DNA of 6,549 nt from Pseudomonadota bacterium (lineage in GTDB: Bacteria > Pseudomonadota > Alphaproteobacteria > Caulobacterales > Caulobacteraceae), in the NCBI GenBank assembly GCA_023445955.1, contig JAEXJH010000206.1, positions 1-6,549 on the forward strand. Reading direction: 5' to 3'. How positions within the stretch are numbered: the stretch's first letter is position 1; every line of letters begins with the position of its first letter. A model generated the notes under the pieces. It saw only the letters and a list, made by a program, of their open reading frames with translations. It searched no databases and was not told where the DNA came from. Position numbers and translations under genes: made by a program. Of the stretch, positions 1 to 6,337 are shown piece after piece.

Positions 1-1
1 C

Positions 2-757
2 GCCAAGGCCGCGGCCGCCCGTCAGGCCCTGGTCCGTGAGCAGCGCCTGTTCGACGCCAAGATCACCGCTCGCCAGGACCTCGAAGCGGCCCAGCGCGAG
101 GCGGCCATCGCCGAGTCCGAACTGCGGCGCGCCAGTGGCGCCAGCGCCGCCGCTGGCGTCAGTGGCAACGGCCGCACCCTGGCCGTGACCAGCCCGATTT
201 CGGGCCGGATCACCGCCGCCACCGCCACCCTCGGCGCCTATGTCGCGGCCGGTTCCGAACTCTTCCGGGTCGCCGATCCGGGGCGCATCGAGATCCAGGC
301 CGCCTTGCCGGTCGCCGACGCCCAGCGGGTCAAGCCCGGCGACGCGGCCGTGGTCGAGACCGCCAGCGGGTCGGTGAACGCCACCGTGCGCAGCATCACC
401 CCGGCGCTGGACGCCGAGAACCGCTCGGCTACCGCCGTGCTGGCGGTGAGCGGCGAGGCCCCGATGCTGACCCCCGGTCAGGCCTTGCGCGCGCGCATCA
501 CCCCGCGCGGCGCCGCCGCCAGCGTCAGCGGCCGCATCTCCGCGCCGGACGAGGCGGTCCAGACCGTCAATGGCGCCGAGGTCGTCTTCGTCCGCACCAA
601 GGACGGCTTCGAGCCGCGTCCCGTCCGGGTCGGTCGTCGTGGCGGCGGCCAGGTTGAGATCCTCTCGGGCGTGCGCACCGGCGAGCAGATCGCCGGCAAG
701 GGCGCCTTCCTGCTGAAGGCCGAACTCGGCAAGGGGGAGGCGAGCCATGAGGACTAA
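2..757 (+). CDS. czcB: CzcB-type RND membrane fusion (periplasmic adaptor) protein, 5'-truncated by window edge
   Basis: This is the C-terminal 251 residues of a HlyD/CzcB-family adaptor, which links an inner-membrane RND pump to an outer-membrane channel in the periplasm. The open frame runs from base 2 without a start, so the N-terminus lies outside the window. Visible residues 1-50 are Ala/Glu/Arg-rich and helical, as expected for the descending arm of the alpha-hairpin. Around residue 62 begins the second half of the lipoyl/barrel-sandwich domain (TSPISGRI, then GAYVAAGSELFRVADP). A beta-barrel domain follows, then the membrane-proximal domain with VRTGEQIAGKGAFLLKAELGK, a typical CzcB ending. 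The last 11 bases overlap the next gene, and a CzcA pump lies just downstream, which supports the assignment. Metal specificity cannot be read from this part. The His-containing tail (SHED) is short and is not a His-rich domain. Confidence 0.9.
   Translation, partial: AKAAAARQALVREQRLFDAKITARQDLEAAQREAAIAESELRRASGASAAAGVSGNGRTLAVTSPISGRITAATATLGAYVAAGSELFRVADPGRIEIQAALPVADAQRVKPGDAAVVETASGSVNATVRSITPALDAENRSATAVLAVSGEAPMLTPGQALRARITPRGAAASVSGRISAPDEAVQTVNGAEVVFVRTKDGFEPRPVRVGRRGGGQVEILSGVRTGEQIAGKGAFLLKAELGKGEASHED
733..740 (+). promoter_or_regulatory. Ribosome binding site for the secreted protein gene, inside the end of czcB
   Basis: The purine run GGGGGAGG lies 6 bases before the ATG at 747, within the last codons of the adaptor gene. 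It supports that start and suggests translation is coupled to czcB. Confidence 0.6.
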
Positions 758-1166
758 GCTCACCCTGTCTCTGGCAGCTCTGGCCGCCTCGCTCACCACT
801 TCGGCCGTCCAGGCCAAGGACGCGGTGACCATCGATCGCATCGGCGGCCGCGCCGTCGAGATCATCACCGCCTCGGCGCGCGACACCGGCAACGGCCTGC
901 GCGTGTCGGGTCTGGTCCGACGCGCGCCGGGGCGCAGCCTGCCGCCGGTGGCCGCTCACCTCGATGTCAGCGCCTTCGATCCAGACGGGCACTGGGCCAT
1001 CACCGTCCCCACGCGCCTGGCGGCCCTGAGCCCCCAGCGCACCGACCGTGAGCCGGCCCGCTTTGAGGCGACTTTCCCGCTGCTGCAGCTGGCCTCGGTG
1101 ACCAAGCTGGAAGTCCGCTATCAGGACAAGCCTCACGCCATGGAAACCGGCGAGGTGGCCCGATGA
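747..1166 (+). CDS. Small secreted (periplasmic) protein of unknown function encoded inside the RND efflux operon
   Basis: I do not recognise a named family. The 139-residue product starts with a clear Sec signal peptide: MRTK, a hydrophobic Leu/Ala stretch, and a likely signal peptidase I cut after VQA at residue 23. There is no lipobox Cys, and no Cys at all, so a soluble periplasmic protein is expected. The mature part of about 116 residues alternates polar and hydrophobic residues (LRVSGLVRRAPGRSLPPVAAHLDVSAFDPDGHWAITVP), which suggests a small beta-sandwich; that fold is an inference. The start is set by a purine-rich ribosome binding site and an 11-base overlap with the adaptor gene. 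The end overlaps the pump start in an ATGA arrangement. This tight placement implies co-production with the RND complex. It could be a periplasmic metal-binding or assembly accessory, but no metal motif (only three scattered His) supports a specific role. Confidence 0.8.
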   Translation: MRTKLTLSLAALAASLTTSAVQAKDAVTIDRIGGRAVEIITASARDTGNGLRVSGLVRRAPGRSLPPVAAHLDVSAFDPDGHWAITVPTRLAALSPQRTDREPARFEATFPLLQLASVTKLEVRYQDKPHAMETGEVAR

Positions 1167-4100
1167 TCGGCCGTATCCTCGACCTTTCGGTCCGCTTCCG
1201 CTGGGCCGTCATTGCCCTGGTCACGCTGGTCGCGGCCCTGGGCGTCTACAACCTGGTGCGCCTGCCGATCGACGCGGTGCCCGACATCACCAACAAGCAG
1301 GTGCAGATCAACACCGTCTCGGGGACCCTGGCCCCGGCCGAGGTCGAGAAGCTCGTCACCTTCCCGGTGGAGACGGCCATGGCCGGCATCCCCGGCCTGG
1401 AGTCCACGCGCTCGATTTCGCGCAACGGCTTTTCCCAAGTGACCATCGTCTTCAAGGAAAAGACCGACATCTACTTTGCCCGCCAGCAGGTGGCCGAGCG
1501 CCTGACCCAGGTGCGCCAAAGCCTGCCGGCCGGGGCCGAGCCCGCCATGGGCCCGATCTCCTCGGGTCTGGGCGAGGTCCTGATGTGGACCGTGGCCTTC
1601 GAGCATCCGGGCGGCAAGGGCGCCAAGGTCACCGAAGGTTCGCCAGGCTGGCAAAGCGACGGGTCCTACCTGACCTCGACCGGGGAGCGGCTATCCGATC
1701 CCACCGCCCAGGCGGCGTTCCTGCGCGAAGTGCAGGATTGGATCGTCCGGCCCCAGATGCGCTCGGTCGCAGGCGTGGCCGGCGTCGACTCCATCGGCGG
1801 CTTCGAAAAGCAGTTCGTCGTTCAGCCCGATCCGACCCGCATGGCCTCGGTGGGCGTCTCGTTCAACGACCTGGCCAAGGCTCTGGAAGCGGCCAACCTC
1901 GCCGTCGGCGCCAACTTCGTCGAGAAGGGCGGGGAAGCCTTCCTCGTCCGCGCCGACGCTCGCGTGCGCACCGTCGACGAGATCGCCAACGCCACGGTCG
2001 CGGCGCGTGAAGGCGTCTCGATCCGCGTCCGCGACGTCGCCACCGTCAAGCTGGGCGGCGCCCTGCGCACCGGCGCGGCCTCGGAGAACGGCGAAGAGGT
2101 CGTGGTCGGCACCGTGCTGATGCTGACCGGCGAGAATAGCCGCACCGTCGCCGGCGCTTCGGCCGAGAAGCTGATCGAGGTGGCCAAGAGCCTGCCGGTC
2201 GGCGTGAAGGTCCAGGTGGTCTACGACCGCTCCAAGCTGGTCGGCGCGACCATCAAGACCGTCGAGAAGAACCTGACCGAAGGCGCGCTGCTGGTCATCG
2301 TGGTGCTCTTCCTGCTGCTCGGGAACTTCCGCGCCGCCTTGATCACCGCCCTGGTTATCCCGCTCTCGATGCTGATGACCGCCATCGGCATGAACAAGCT
2401 GGGCGTCTCTGGCAATCTGATGAGCCTGGGGGCGCTGGACTTTGGCCTCATCGTCGATGGGGCCGTCATCATCGTCGAGAACGCCTTGCGGCGCCTGGCC
2501 GAGCGCCAGCACCACGAGGGCCGTCTCCTGACGCTGTCGGAGCGCCTGGGCGAAACCCGTGAGGCCGCCCGCGAGATGATCGCGCCGACCGTCTACGGCC
2601 AGGCGATCATCCTCCTGGTCTATGCGCCGCTGCTGACCTTCACCGGCGTCGAGGGCAAGACCTTCTCGCCCATGGCCATCACCGTGATGCTGGCCCTGGC
2701 CGGCGCCTTCGTCCTGTCGCTGACCTTCATCCCGGCCATGATCGCCCTCTTGATCAACGGCAAGGTGGCCGAGAAGGAAGTCGCGCCGGTCCGCTGGACC
2801 AAGTCCCGCTATGAGCCGCTGCTGCACAAGGTCGTGGCCAAGCCCTGGCCGGTGATCGGCGGGGCGGTGGCGCTGTTTGTCGTCGCGGCCGTGACCTTCG
2901 GGTTCCTGGGCCGGGAGTTCACGCCGCAGCTCGACGAGAAGGACATGGCCGTCCAGGCCCTGCGCATCCCGTCGACCTCGCTGGAGCAGTCGCTGCGCAT
3001 GCAGCGGCGGATCGAGCGGGTGGTGGCGACCTTCCCGGAGGTGGCGTTCGTCTACTCCAAGACCGGCACGGCCGAAGTCGCCAGCGACCCCATGCCGCCC
3101 AACGCCTCGGACGCCTTCATCATCCTCAAGCCCAAGGACGAGTGGCCCAACAAGAACGAGACCAAGGCCGAGCTGATCAGCCGCATCGAGCACAAGCTGG
3201 AAGGCCTGACAGGCAACGCCTACGAGTTCAGCCAGCCGATCCAGATGCGCTTCAACGAACTGATCGCCGGCGTGCGCGGTGACGTGGCCATCAAGGTCTA
3301 TGGCGACGATCTCGACGCCATGAGCCGCACGGCCGAGGAGATCGCTACGGTCCTGCGGACGGTGAAGGGGGCGGCCGACGTCAAGGTCGAGCAGACCTCG
3401 GGCTTCCCGACCCTGGACGTCCAACTCGACCGCGACGCCATCGGCCGCCTGGGCCTAACGGTCGAAGAGGTCGCCGACACCCTGGCCGTGGCCATGGGCG
3501 GCCGCGAGGCCGGTCTGGTCTTCCAGGGCGACCGTCGCTTTGACGTCGTGGTCCGCCTGCCGGACGCCAGCCGCAACGATCTCGACGCGGTCGGCGCCCT
3601 GCCGGTGATGCTACCCGAACGGGCCGGCGGCGCTCGCGCCTCGGTGCCGCTGCGCGACGTCGCCAAGTTCTCCTATTCGGAAGGCCTCAACCAGGTCAGC
3701 CGCGAGAACGGCAAGCGCCGCGTCGTGGTCCAGGCCAACGTCCGTGGCGCGGATCTCGGCTCCTTCGTGGGCGAAGCCCAGCAGAAGGTCGATACGCAGG
3801 TCAAACTGCCGGCCGGCTCTTGGCTGGTCTGGGGCGGGCAGTTTGAGAACCTCAAGGCCGCCCAGGCGCGCCTGGCCCTCGTCGTGCCGCTCTGCTTCCT
3901 GCTGATCTTCGGCCTGCTCTACATGGCCCTGGGCGGCATCGCACCGGCCGCGGCGGTGTTCTCGGCCATTCCGCTGGCTTTGGCCGGCGGTGTCTTCGGC
4001 CTGGCCCTGCGCGGCATCCCGTTCTCGGTGTCGGCCGCCGTCGGCTTCATCGCGCTCTCGGGCGTGGCGGTGCTGAACGGCCTGGTGATGATGACCGCCA

Positions 4101-4378
4101 TCCGCCAGCGCCTGGCCACGGGCATGCCACTTGAGAAAGCGATCATCGACGGGGCCATGGAGCGCCTGCGGCCGGTGATGATGACCGGTCTCGTCGCCTC
4201 CCTGGGCTTCGTGCCCATGGCCCTGGCGACCGGCACCGGCGCTGAAGTCCAGCGTCCGCTAGCCACGGTCGTCATCGGCGGCCTGATCACCGCCACGGCC
4301 CTGACGCTCTTCGTCCTGCCGGCCATCTGTCGCTTCGTCCTGCGCAAGGCCGAAACCGGGAGTCCTGAACAAGCCTGA
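1163..4378 (+). CDS. czcA: CzcA-type heavy-metal efflux RND pump (inner-membrane proton/cation antiporter)
   Basis: This is a full-length HME-RND transporter of 1071 residues, close to the usual 1040-1070. It would use proton influx to drive export of divalent metal cations through the CzcB adaptor and an outer-membrane channel. TM1 lies at about 14-31, a first periplasmic porter domain follows, TM2-TM7 span about 373-582, a second periplasmic domain follows, and TM8-TM12 span about 903-1060. TM4 carries DFGLIVDGAVIIVEN at 426-440, an exact match to the DFGx3DGAx3VEN signature associated with Zn/Co/Cd exporters (HME1). Asp426, Asp432 and Glu439 match the spacing of Cupriavidus CzcA Asp402, Asp408 and Glu415. 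Other CzcA hallmarks are PIDAVPDITNKQVQINT (35-51), GWQSDGSYLT (162-171), DPMPPNASD (642-650) and QPIQMRFNELIAGVR (691-705). The ATG overlaps the previous stop as ATGA, with GAGG about 7 bases upstream. Exact metal range is not readable; the Ni/Co (Ncz-like) branch remains possible. Confidence 0.95.
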   Translation: MIGRILDLSVRFRWAVIALVTLVAALGVYNLVRLPIDAVPDITNKQVQINTVSGTLAPAEVEKLVTFPVETAMAGIPGLESTRSISRNGFSQVTIVFKEKTDIYFARQQVAERLTQVRQSLPAGAEPAMGPISSGLGEVLMWTVAFEHPGGKGAKVTEGSPGWQSDGSYLTSTGERLSDPTAQAAFLREVQDWIVRPQMRSVAGVAGVDSIGGFEKQFVVQPDPTRMASVGVSFNDLAKALEAANLAVGANFVEKGGEAFLVRADARVRTVDEIANATVAAREGVSIRVRDVATVKLGGALRTGAASENGEEVVVGTVLMLTGENSRTVAGASAEKLIEVAKSLPVGVKVQVVYDRSKLVGATIKTVEKNLTEGALLVIVVLFLLLGNFRAALITALVIPLSMLMTAIGMNKLGVSGNLMSLGALDFGLIVDGAVIIVENALRRLAERQHHEGRLLTLSERLGETREAAREMIAPTVYGQAIILLVYAPLLTFTGVEGKTFSPMAITVMLALAGAFVLSLTFIPAMIALLINGKVAEKEVAPVRWTKSRYEPLLHKVVAKPWPVIGGAVALFVVAAVTFGFLGREFTPQLDEKDMAVQALRIPSTSLEQSLRMQRRIERVVATFPEVAFVYSKTGTAEVASDPMPPNASDAFIILKPKDEWPNKNETKAELISRIEHKLEGLTGNAYEFSQPIQMRFNELIAGVRGDVAIKVYGDDLDAMSRTAEEIATVLRTVKGAADVKVEQTSGFPTLDVQLDRDAIGRLGLTVEEVADTLAVAMGGREAGLVFQGDRRFDVVVRLPDASRNDLDAVGALPVMLPERAGGARASVPLRDVAKFSYSEGLNQVSRENGKRRVVVQANVRGADLGSFVGEAQQKVDTQVKLPAGSWLVWGGQFENLKAAQARLALVVPLCFLLIFGLLYMALGGIAPAAAVFSAIPLALAGGVFGLALRGIPFSVSAAVGFIALSGVAVLNGLVMMTAIRQRLATGMPLEKAIIDGAMERLRPVMMTGLVASLGFVPMALATGTGAEVQRPLATVVIGGLITATALTLFVLPAICRFVLRKAETGSPEQA

Positions 4379-4383
4379 GCCTG

Positions 4384-4424
4384 GGGCGGCGCGTCGAGCT
4401 GGTCTCAGCGCGCCGCTCGTTCTT
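4384..4424 (+). terminator. Candidate intrinsic terminator after the RND pump gene
   Basis: GCGGCGCG (4386-4393) pairs perfectly with CGCGCCGC (4409-4416), and a further GAG/CTC pairing (4396-4398 with 4404-4406) extends the stem inside a mismatch. The tail TCGTTCTTC is only moderately T-rich. It lies 7 bases after the pump stop codon and 33 bases before the next start, a sensible place for ending or reducing transcription. The weak U-tract makes it a candidate only. Confidence 0.5.
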
Positions 4425-4448
4425 CACATCCACCTGCGGAGCACTTGA

Positions 4449-4865
4449 ATGAGTAAGCCGATTGAAGGGGGAAGCACGGCGATCGCCGTGTCGGGACTAC
4501 AAGCCCAGAAGAAGCGTATTCAGATCCTCGCCGACAACATCGCCAACGCCAACTCGACGGCTCGAACCGCCGGCGGAGAGCCCTACCGCCGCCAGATTCC
4601 GGTCTTCAAGGTCGAGCAGATGGGCGGGGACGAGGGGGTGGTGCTGAGCGGCGTTAAGGCCGATCCCAAGCCCTTCCCGCAAGCCTATGATCCTGGCCAT
4701 CCGGCGGCCAACGCCGCTGGCTATGTGCTGCTGCCCAACGTCAACAGCCTGGCCGAGAGCCTCGATCTCAAGCAGGCCATGAAAGCCTACGAGGCCAATC
4801 TCAACGTCCTCGACACCCAGGACGCGATGGAGAAGGCCACCCTTTCCATCCTCGACAAGAAATAG
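4449..4865 (+). CDS. flgC: FlgC-family flagellar proximal-rod protein (isolated paralogue)
   Basis: The 138-residue product has the length and layout of FlgC, which forms part of the flagellar proximal rod crossing the periplasm. The N-terminal rod motif SGLQAQKKRIQILADNIANA is at about 15-34, with EPYRRQIPVF at 44-53. YDPGHPAANAAGYVLLPNVN (80-99) is the FlgC signature, and a C-terminal amphipathic helix (AMKAYEANLNVLDTQDAMEKATLSIL) closes the protein. Like other rod proteins it has no Sec signal and would leave through the flagellar type III apparatus. GGAG lies 7 bases before the ATG. No flgB, fliE or other flagellar gene is adjacent, whereas FlgC is normally encoded in a flgBC-fliE cluster, so this is probably a second copy. 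A hairpin separates it from the pump gene. The first 40 or so codons use more GGA, CTA, CAA and CGA than neighbouring genes. Whether it enters a flagellum or has been repurposed is not shown. Confidence 0.88.
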   Translation: MSKPIEGGSTAIAVSGLQAQKKRIQILADNIANANSTARTAGGEPYRRQIPVFKVEQMGGDEGVVLSGVKADPKPFPQAYDPGHPAANAAGYVLLPNVNSLAESLDLKQAMKAYEANLNVLDTQDAMEKATLSILDKK

Positions 4866-4952
4866 ACGTCAGGGTCGCGCGCGAGGCTCGCATTTGGCGG
4901 GTTTCGTGCGTTGATCCCTCAAACTTGGCAGGCGCTTTTCGGCGCACGGGAA

Positions 4953-4958
4953 GAGGAG
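4953..4958 (+). promoter_or_regulatory. Ribosome binding site that fixes the start of the CDF transporter gene
   Basis: GAGGAG within a purine run (4951-4961) lies 9 bases before the ATG at 4968. It favours that ATG over the in-frame TTG at 4911, which lacks a good site and would add 19 residues unlike a CDF N-terminus. Confidence 0.65.
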
Positions 4959-4967
4959 AGGTTTTCA

Positions 4968-5858
4968 ATGGGAGCTGGACACGATCACGGCGCGAGCCAG
5001 GCCAACGGCAAGCGGCTGGCCATGGCTCTGGCGCTGACCTCGACATTCCTGATCGCCGAGGTCGTCGCCGGCATCGCCTTCAACAGCCTGGCGCTGCTGT
5101 CGGACGCCGCGCACATGTTCACCGACGCCGCCGCCCTGGCCATCGCCCTGGCGGCGATCCGTGTCGGCCAGCGTAAGCCCACCGAGGACTTCACCTTCGG
5201 CTATCGGCGCTTTGAGATCCTCGCGGCGGCCTTCAACGCCATCCTGCTGTTCGGCGTCGCCATCTATGTCCTGGTCGAAGGCGTCAAGCGCATCCTCAAC
5301 CCCGAGCCCGTCGGCTCGGTGGGGATGTTCATCGTCGCGGCGCTGGGCCTCGTCATCAACCTAGTCTCCATGCGTCTTCTGGCCAGCCACAAGGACAAGA
5401 GCCTCAACGTCAAGGGCGCCTATCTCGAGGTCTGGGCCGATATGCTCGGCTCGCTGGGCGTGGTCGTCGGGGCCGTCGTCATCAAGATCACCGGCTGGCG
5501 GTTCGTCGACCCGATCGTGGCCATCGGCATCGGCCTATGGGTGTTGCCGCGCACCTGGATCCTTTTGAAGGACACCACCCGAATCCTCCTCGAAGGCGCG
5601 CCTCCTGGAATGGCCCTGGCCGGCGTACGCAAGGCCATTACCGAGACCCCTGGGGTGGCCAGTGTCCACGAACTGCATCTGTGGACCACGGGCGCGGACA
5701 AGGCGGTCTGCACCGTCCATGTCGTGCTGGCGGAGGGGGCGCAGGGCGAGGCCGTGCGCACCGCGATCGCCACCCGACTAGAGACCGACTTCGACCTGCA
5801 CCACGTCACGATCCAGACCGAAGTGACCGAGTGCGGGGAGGAGGGGCGGCACGCTTAG
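4968..5858 (+). CDS. czcD: CzcD-like cation diffusion facilitator (CDF) divalent metal exporter
   Basis: The 296-residue protein is a typical CDF transporter of the inner membrane, which exchanges cytoplasmic Zn/Co/Cd-type cations for protons, usually as a dimer. A short His-bearing N-terminus (GHDHG) precedes six predicted membrane segments at about 17-37, 42-64, 84-104, 118-138, 155-173 and 180-198. The TM2 metal site is SDAAHMFTD (His49, Asp53). The TM5 partner is EVWADMLGS (Glu154, Asp158), where ZitB and YiiP have His at the Glu position. The cytoplasmic C-terminal domain has VHELHLWT (His234, His237), TVHVV (His251) and LHHVTIQTE (His278-279), the usual regulatory metal ligands. LWVLPRTWILL and the overall layout resemble CzcD. 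The ATG at 4968 is preferred because of its ribosome binding site. Its place beside an RND pump fits a two-step route: CDF to periplasm, RND to the outside. Exact metal specificity is unknown. Confidence 0.93.
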   Translation: MGAGHDHGASQANGKRLAMALALTSTFLIAEVVAGIAFNSLALLSDAAHMFTDAAALAIALAAIRVGQRKPTEDFTFGYRRFEILAAAFNAILLFGVAIYVLVEGVKRILNPEPVGSVGMFIVAALGLVINLVSMRLLASHKDKSLNVKGAYLEVWADMLGSLGVVVGAVVIKITGWRFVDPIVAIGIGLWVLPRTWILLKDTTRILLEGAPPGMALAGVRKAITETPGVASVHELHLWTTGADKAVCTVHVVLAEGAQGEAVRTAIATRLETDFDLHHVTIQTEVTECGEEGRHA

Positions 5859-5877
5859 GCGGCCGCTCCTCAATCTG

Positions 5878-5907
5878 CTGGCCGCCCCAGACCTTGGGGC
5901 GCGCCAG
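5878..5907 (+). terminator. Strong GC-rich hairpin between the CDF and DUF190 genes
   Basis: Bases 5878-5888 pair with 5896-5907 over 11 base pairs, with one bulged C at 5902 and a 7-base loop (AGACCTT) that can close by one more A-T pair. No T-run follows (ACTTCAGAG), so a classical intrinsic terminator is doubtful. It may instead attenuate, protect a processed 3' end of the CDF transcript, or act with Rho. It ends 12 bases before the next ribosome binding site. Confidence 0.45.
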
Positions 5908-5919
5908 ACTTCAGAGCGT

Positions 5920-5926
5920 GAGGTGA
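5920..5926 (+). promoter_or_regulatory. Ribosome binding site supporting a GTG start
   Basis: GAGGTGA is a near-perfect Shine-Dalgarno sequence whose GAGG core ends 6 bases before the GTG at 5930. It supports GTG as the start of the DUF190 gene; the reading frame has no upstream ATG that fits the family. Confidence 0.65.
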
Positions 5927-5929
5927 CGC

Positions 5930-6283
5930 GTGAACGAAGACGACCTGCACATCCTGCGGATCTACCTGGACGCCGGCGCGACCCTAAACGGGGTCGCATA
6001 TGACGCGGTGCTGATGGCGCGCGCCCGCGAAATGGACATCGCCGGCGCGGCGGTGCTGCGTATCGAGGAGGCCTTTGGCGAGGCGGTGCTGCACGGCGCC
6101 AAGGCCCGGGATCTGGCTCCCGAACAGCATTTGATCGTCGAGATGGTCGACAGCCGCGCCAAGCTCGACGCATTGGCCGCGACCTTGGAAGTGGCCGCCG
6201 ATGTGGGGTTGGCGACCATCGGCAAGATCCAGGTCGTCGCCTATGGCGGCCATCGCCACCGCACCGGGGCCGCGCCCGCCTAG
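5930..6283 (+). CDS. DUF190 family protein (PII/GlnB-like fold)
   Basis: The 117-residue soluble protein fits DUF190 (PF02641), a family whose known structures have a PII-like ferredoxin fold and usually form oligomers. Family features seen in order are LHILRIYLDAGATLNGVAYDAVLMARAREMDIAGAAVLR (6-44), an acidic version of the usual Gly-rich turn (IEEAFGEAVLHGAK, 45-58), HLIVEMVDSRAKLDAL (67-82) and KIQVVAYGGH (99-108). It lacks a signal peptide and membrane segments, so it should be cytoplasmic. PII-like proteins often bind small effectors and adjust a transporter encoded nearby; DUF190 genes are known beside fluoride channel (CrcB) genes. Here the neighbour 71 bases upstream is a CDF metal exporter, so a role in sensing or modulating metal export is a reasonable inference but unproven. 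The His-rich C-terminus (GGHRHR, 106-111) is suggestive but short. Confidence 0.82.
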   Translation: MNEDDLHILRIYLDAGATLNGVAYDAVLMARAREMDIAGAAVLRIEEAFGEAVLHGAKARDLAPEQHLIVEMVDSRAKLDALAATLEVAADVGLATIGKIQVVAYGGHRHRTGAAPA

Positions 6284-6326
6284 CGCGGAGCAAGGCCCGT
6301 CCCGACCCGTCCCACGGCAAGTTTTC

Positions 6327-6331
6327 AGGAG
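6327..6331 (+). promoter_or_regulatory. Ribosome binding site for the small repeat protein gene
   Basis: AGGAG lies 6 bases before the ATG at 6338. It is one of the stronger arguments that the 63-codon frame is a real gene. Confidence 0.6.
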
Positions 6332-6337
6332 CAGCAC

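Noticed and set aside
185..187. GTG at 185 as the start of the adaptor gene
   Set aside because: It falls inside the lipoyl domain (TSPISGRI follows at once), and the open frame continues upstream to the window edge with adaptor-like helical sequence.
567..1136. A 189-codon open frame on the - strand over the adaptor and secreted protein genes
   Set aside because: Its composition is Arg/Gly/Pro-rich and domainless, and both overlapping + strand genes have good starts, overlaps and family or signal-peptide support.
1691..3424. A 577-codon open frame on the - strand inside the RND pump gene
   Set aside because: It is rich in His, Asp, Gln and Arg with no recognisable domain, and it lies fully antisense to a complete, well-conserved pump gene. 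Long antisense frames of this kind are expected from the third-position GC bias of high-GC genomes.
4881..4891. Inverted repeat GCGAG-G-CTCGC after the FlgC-like gene
   Set aside because: The one-base loop cannot form a stable hairpin with all five pairs, and no T-run follows, so it is not called a terminator.
4911..4913. In-frame TTG as an earlier start for the CDF gene
   Set aside because: The added residues do not resemble a CDF N-terminus, no good ribosome binding site precedes it, and the ATG at 4968 has a strong one.
4925..4940. Sigma-54-like element TTGGCAGGCGCTTTTC upstream of the CDF gene
   Set aside because: The -24 GG half fits, but the -12 GC dinucleotide is TC at the required spacing, and no activator site is recognisable.
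4911..4940. Housekeeping promoter TTGATC with 17 bases to GCTTTTC before the CDF gene
   Set aside because: The -10 part agrees poorly with either the E. coli or the Caulobacter consensus, so it is too weak to annotate without a mapped transcription start.
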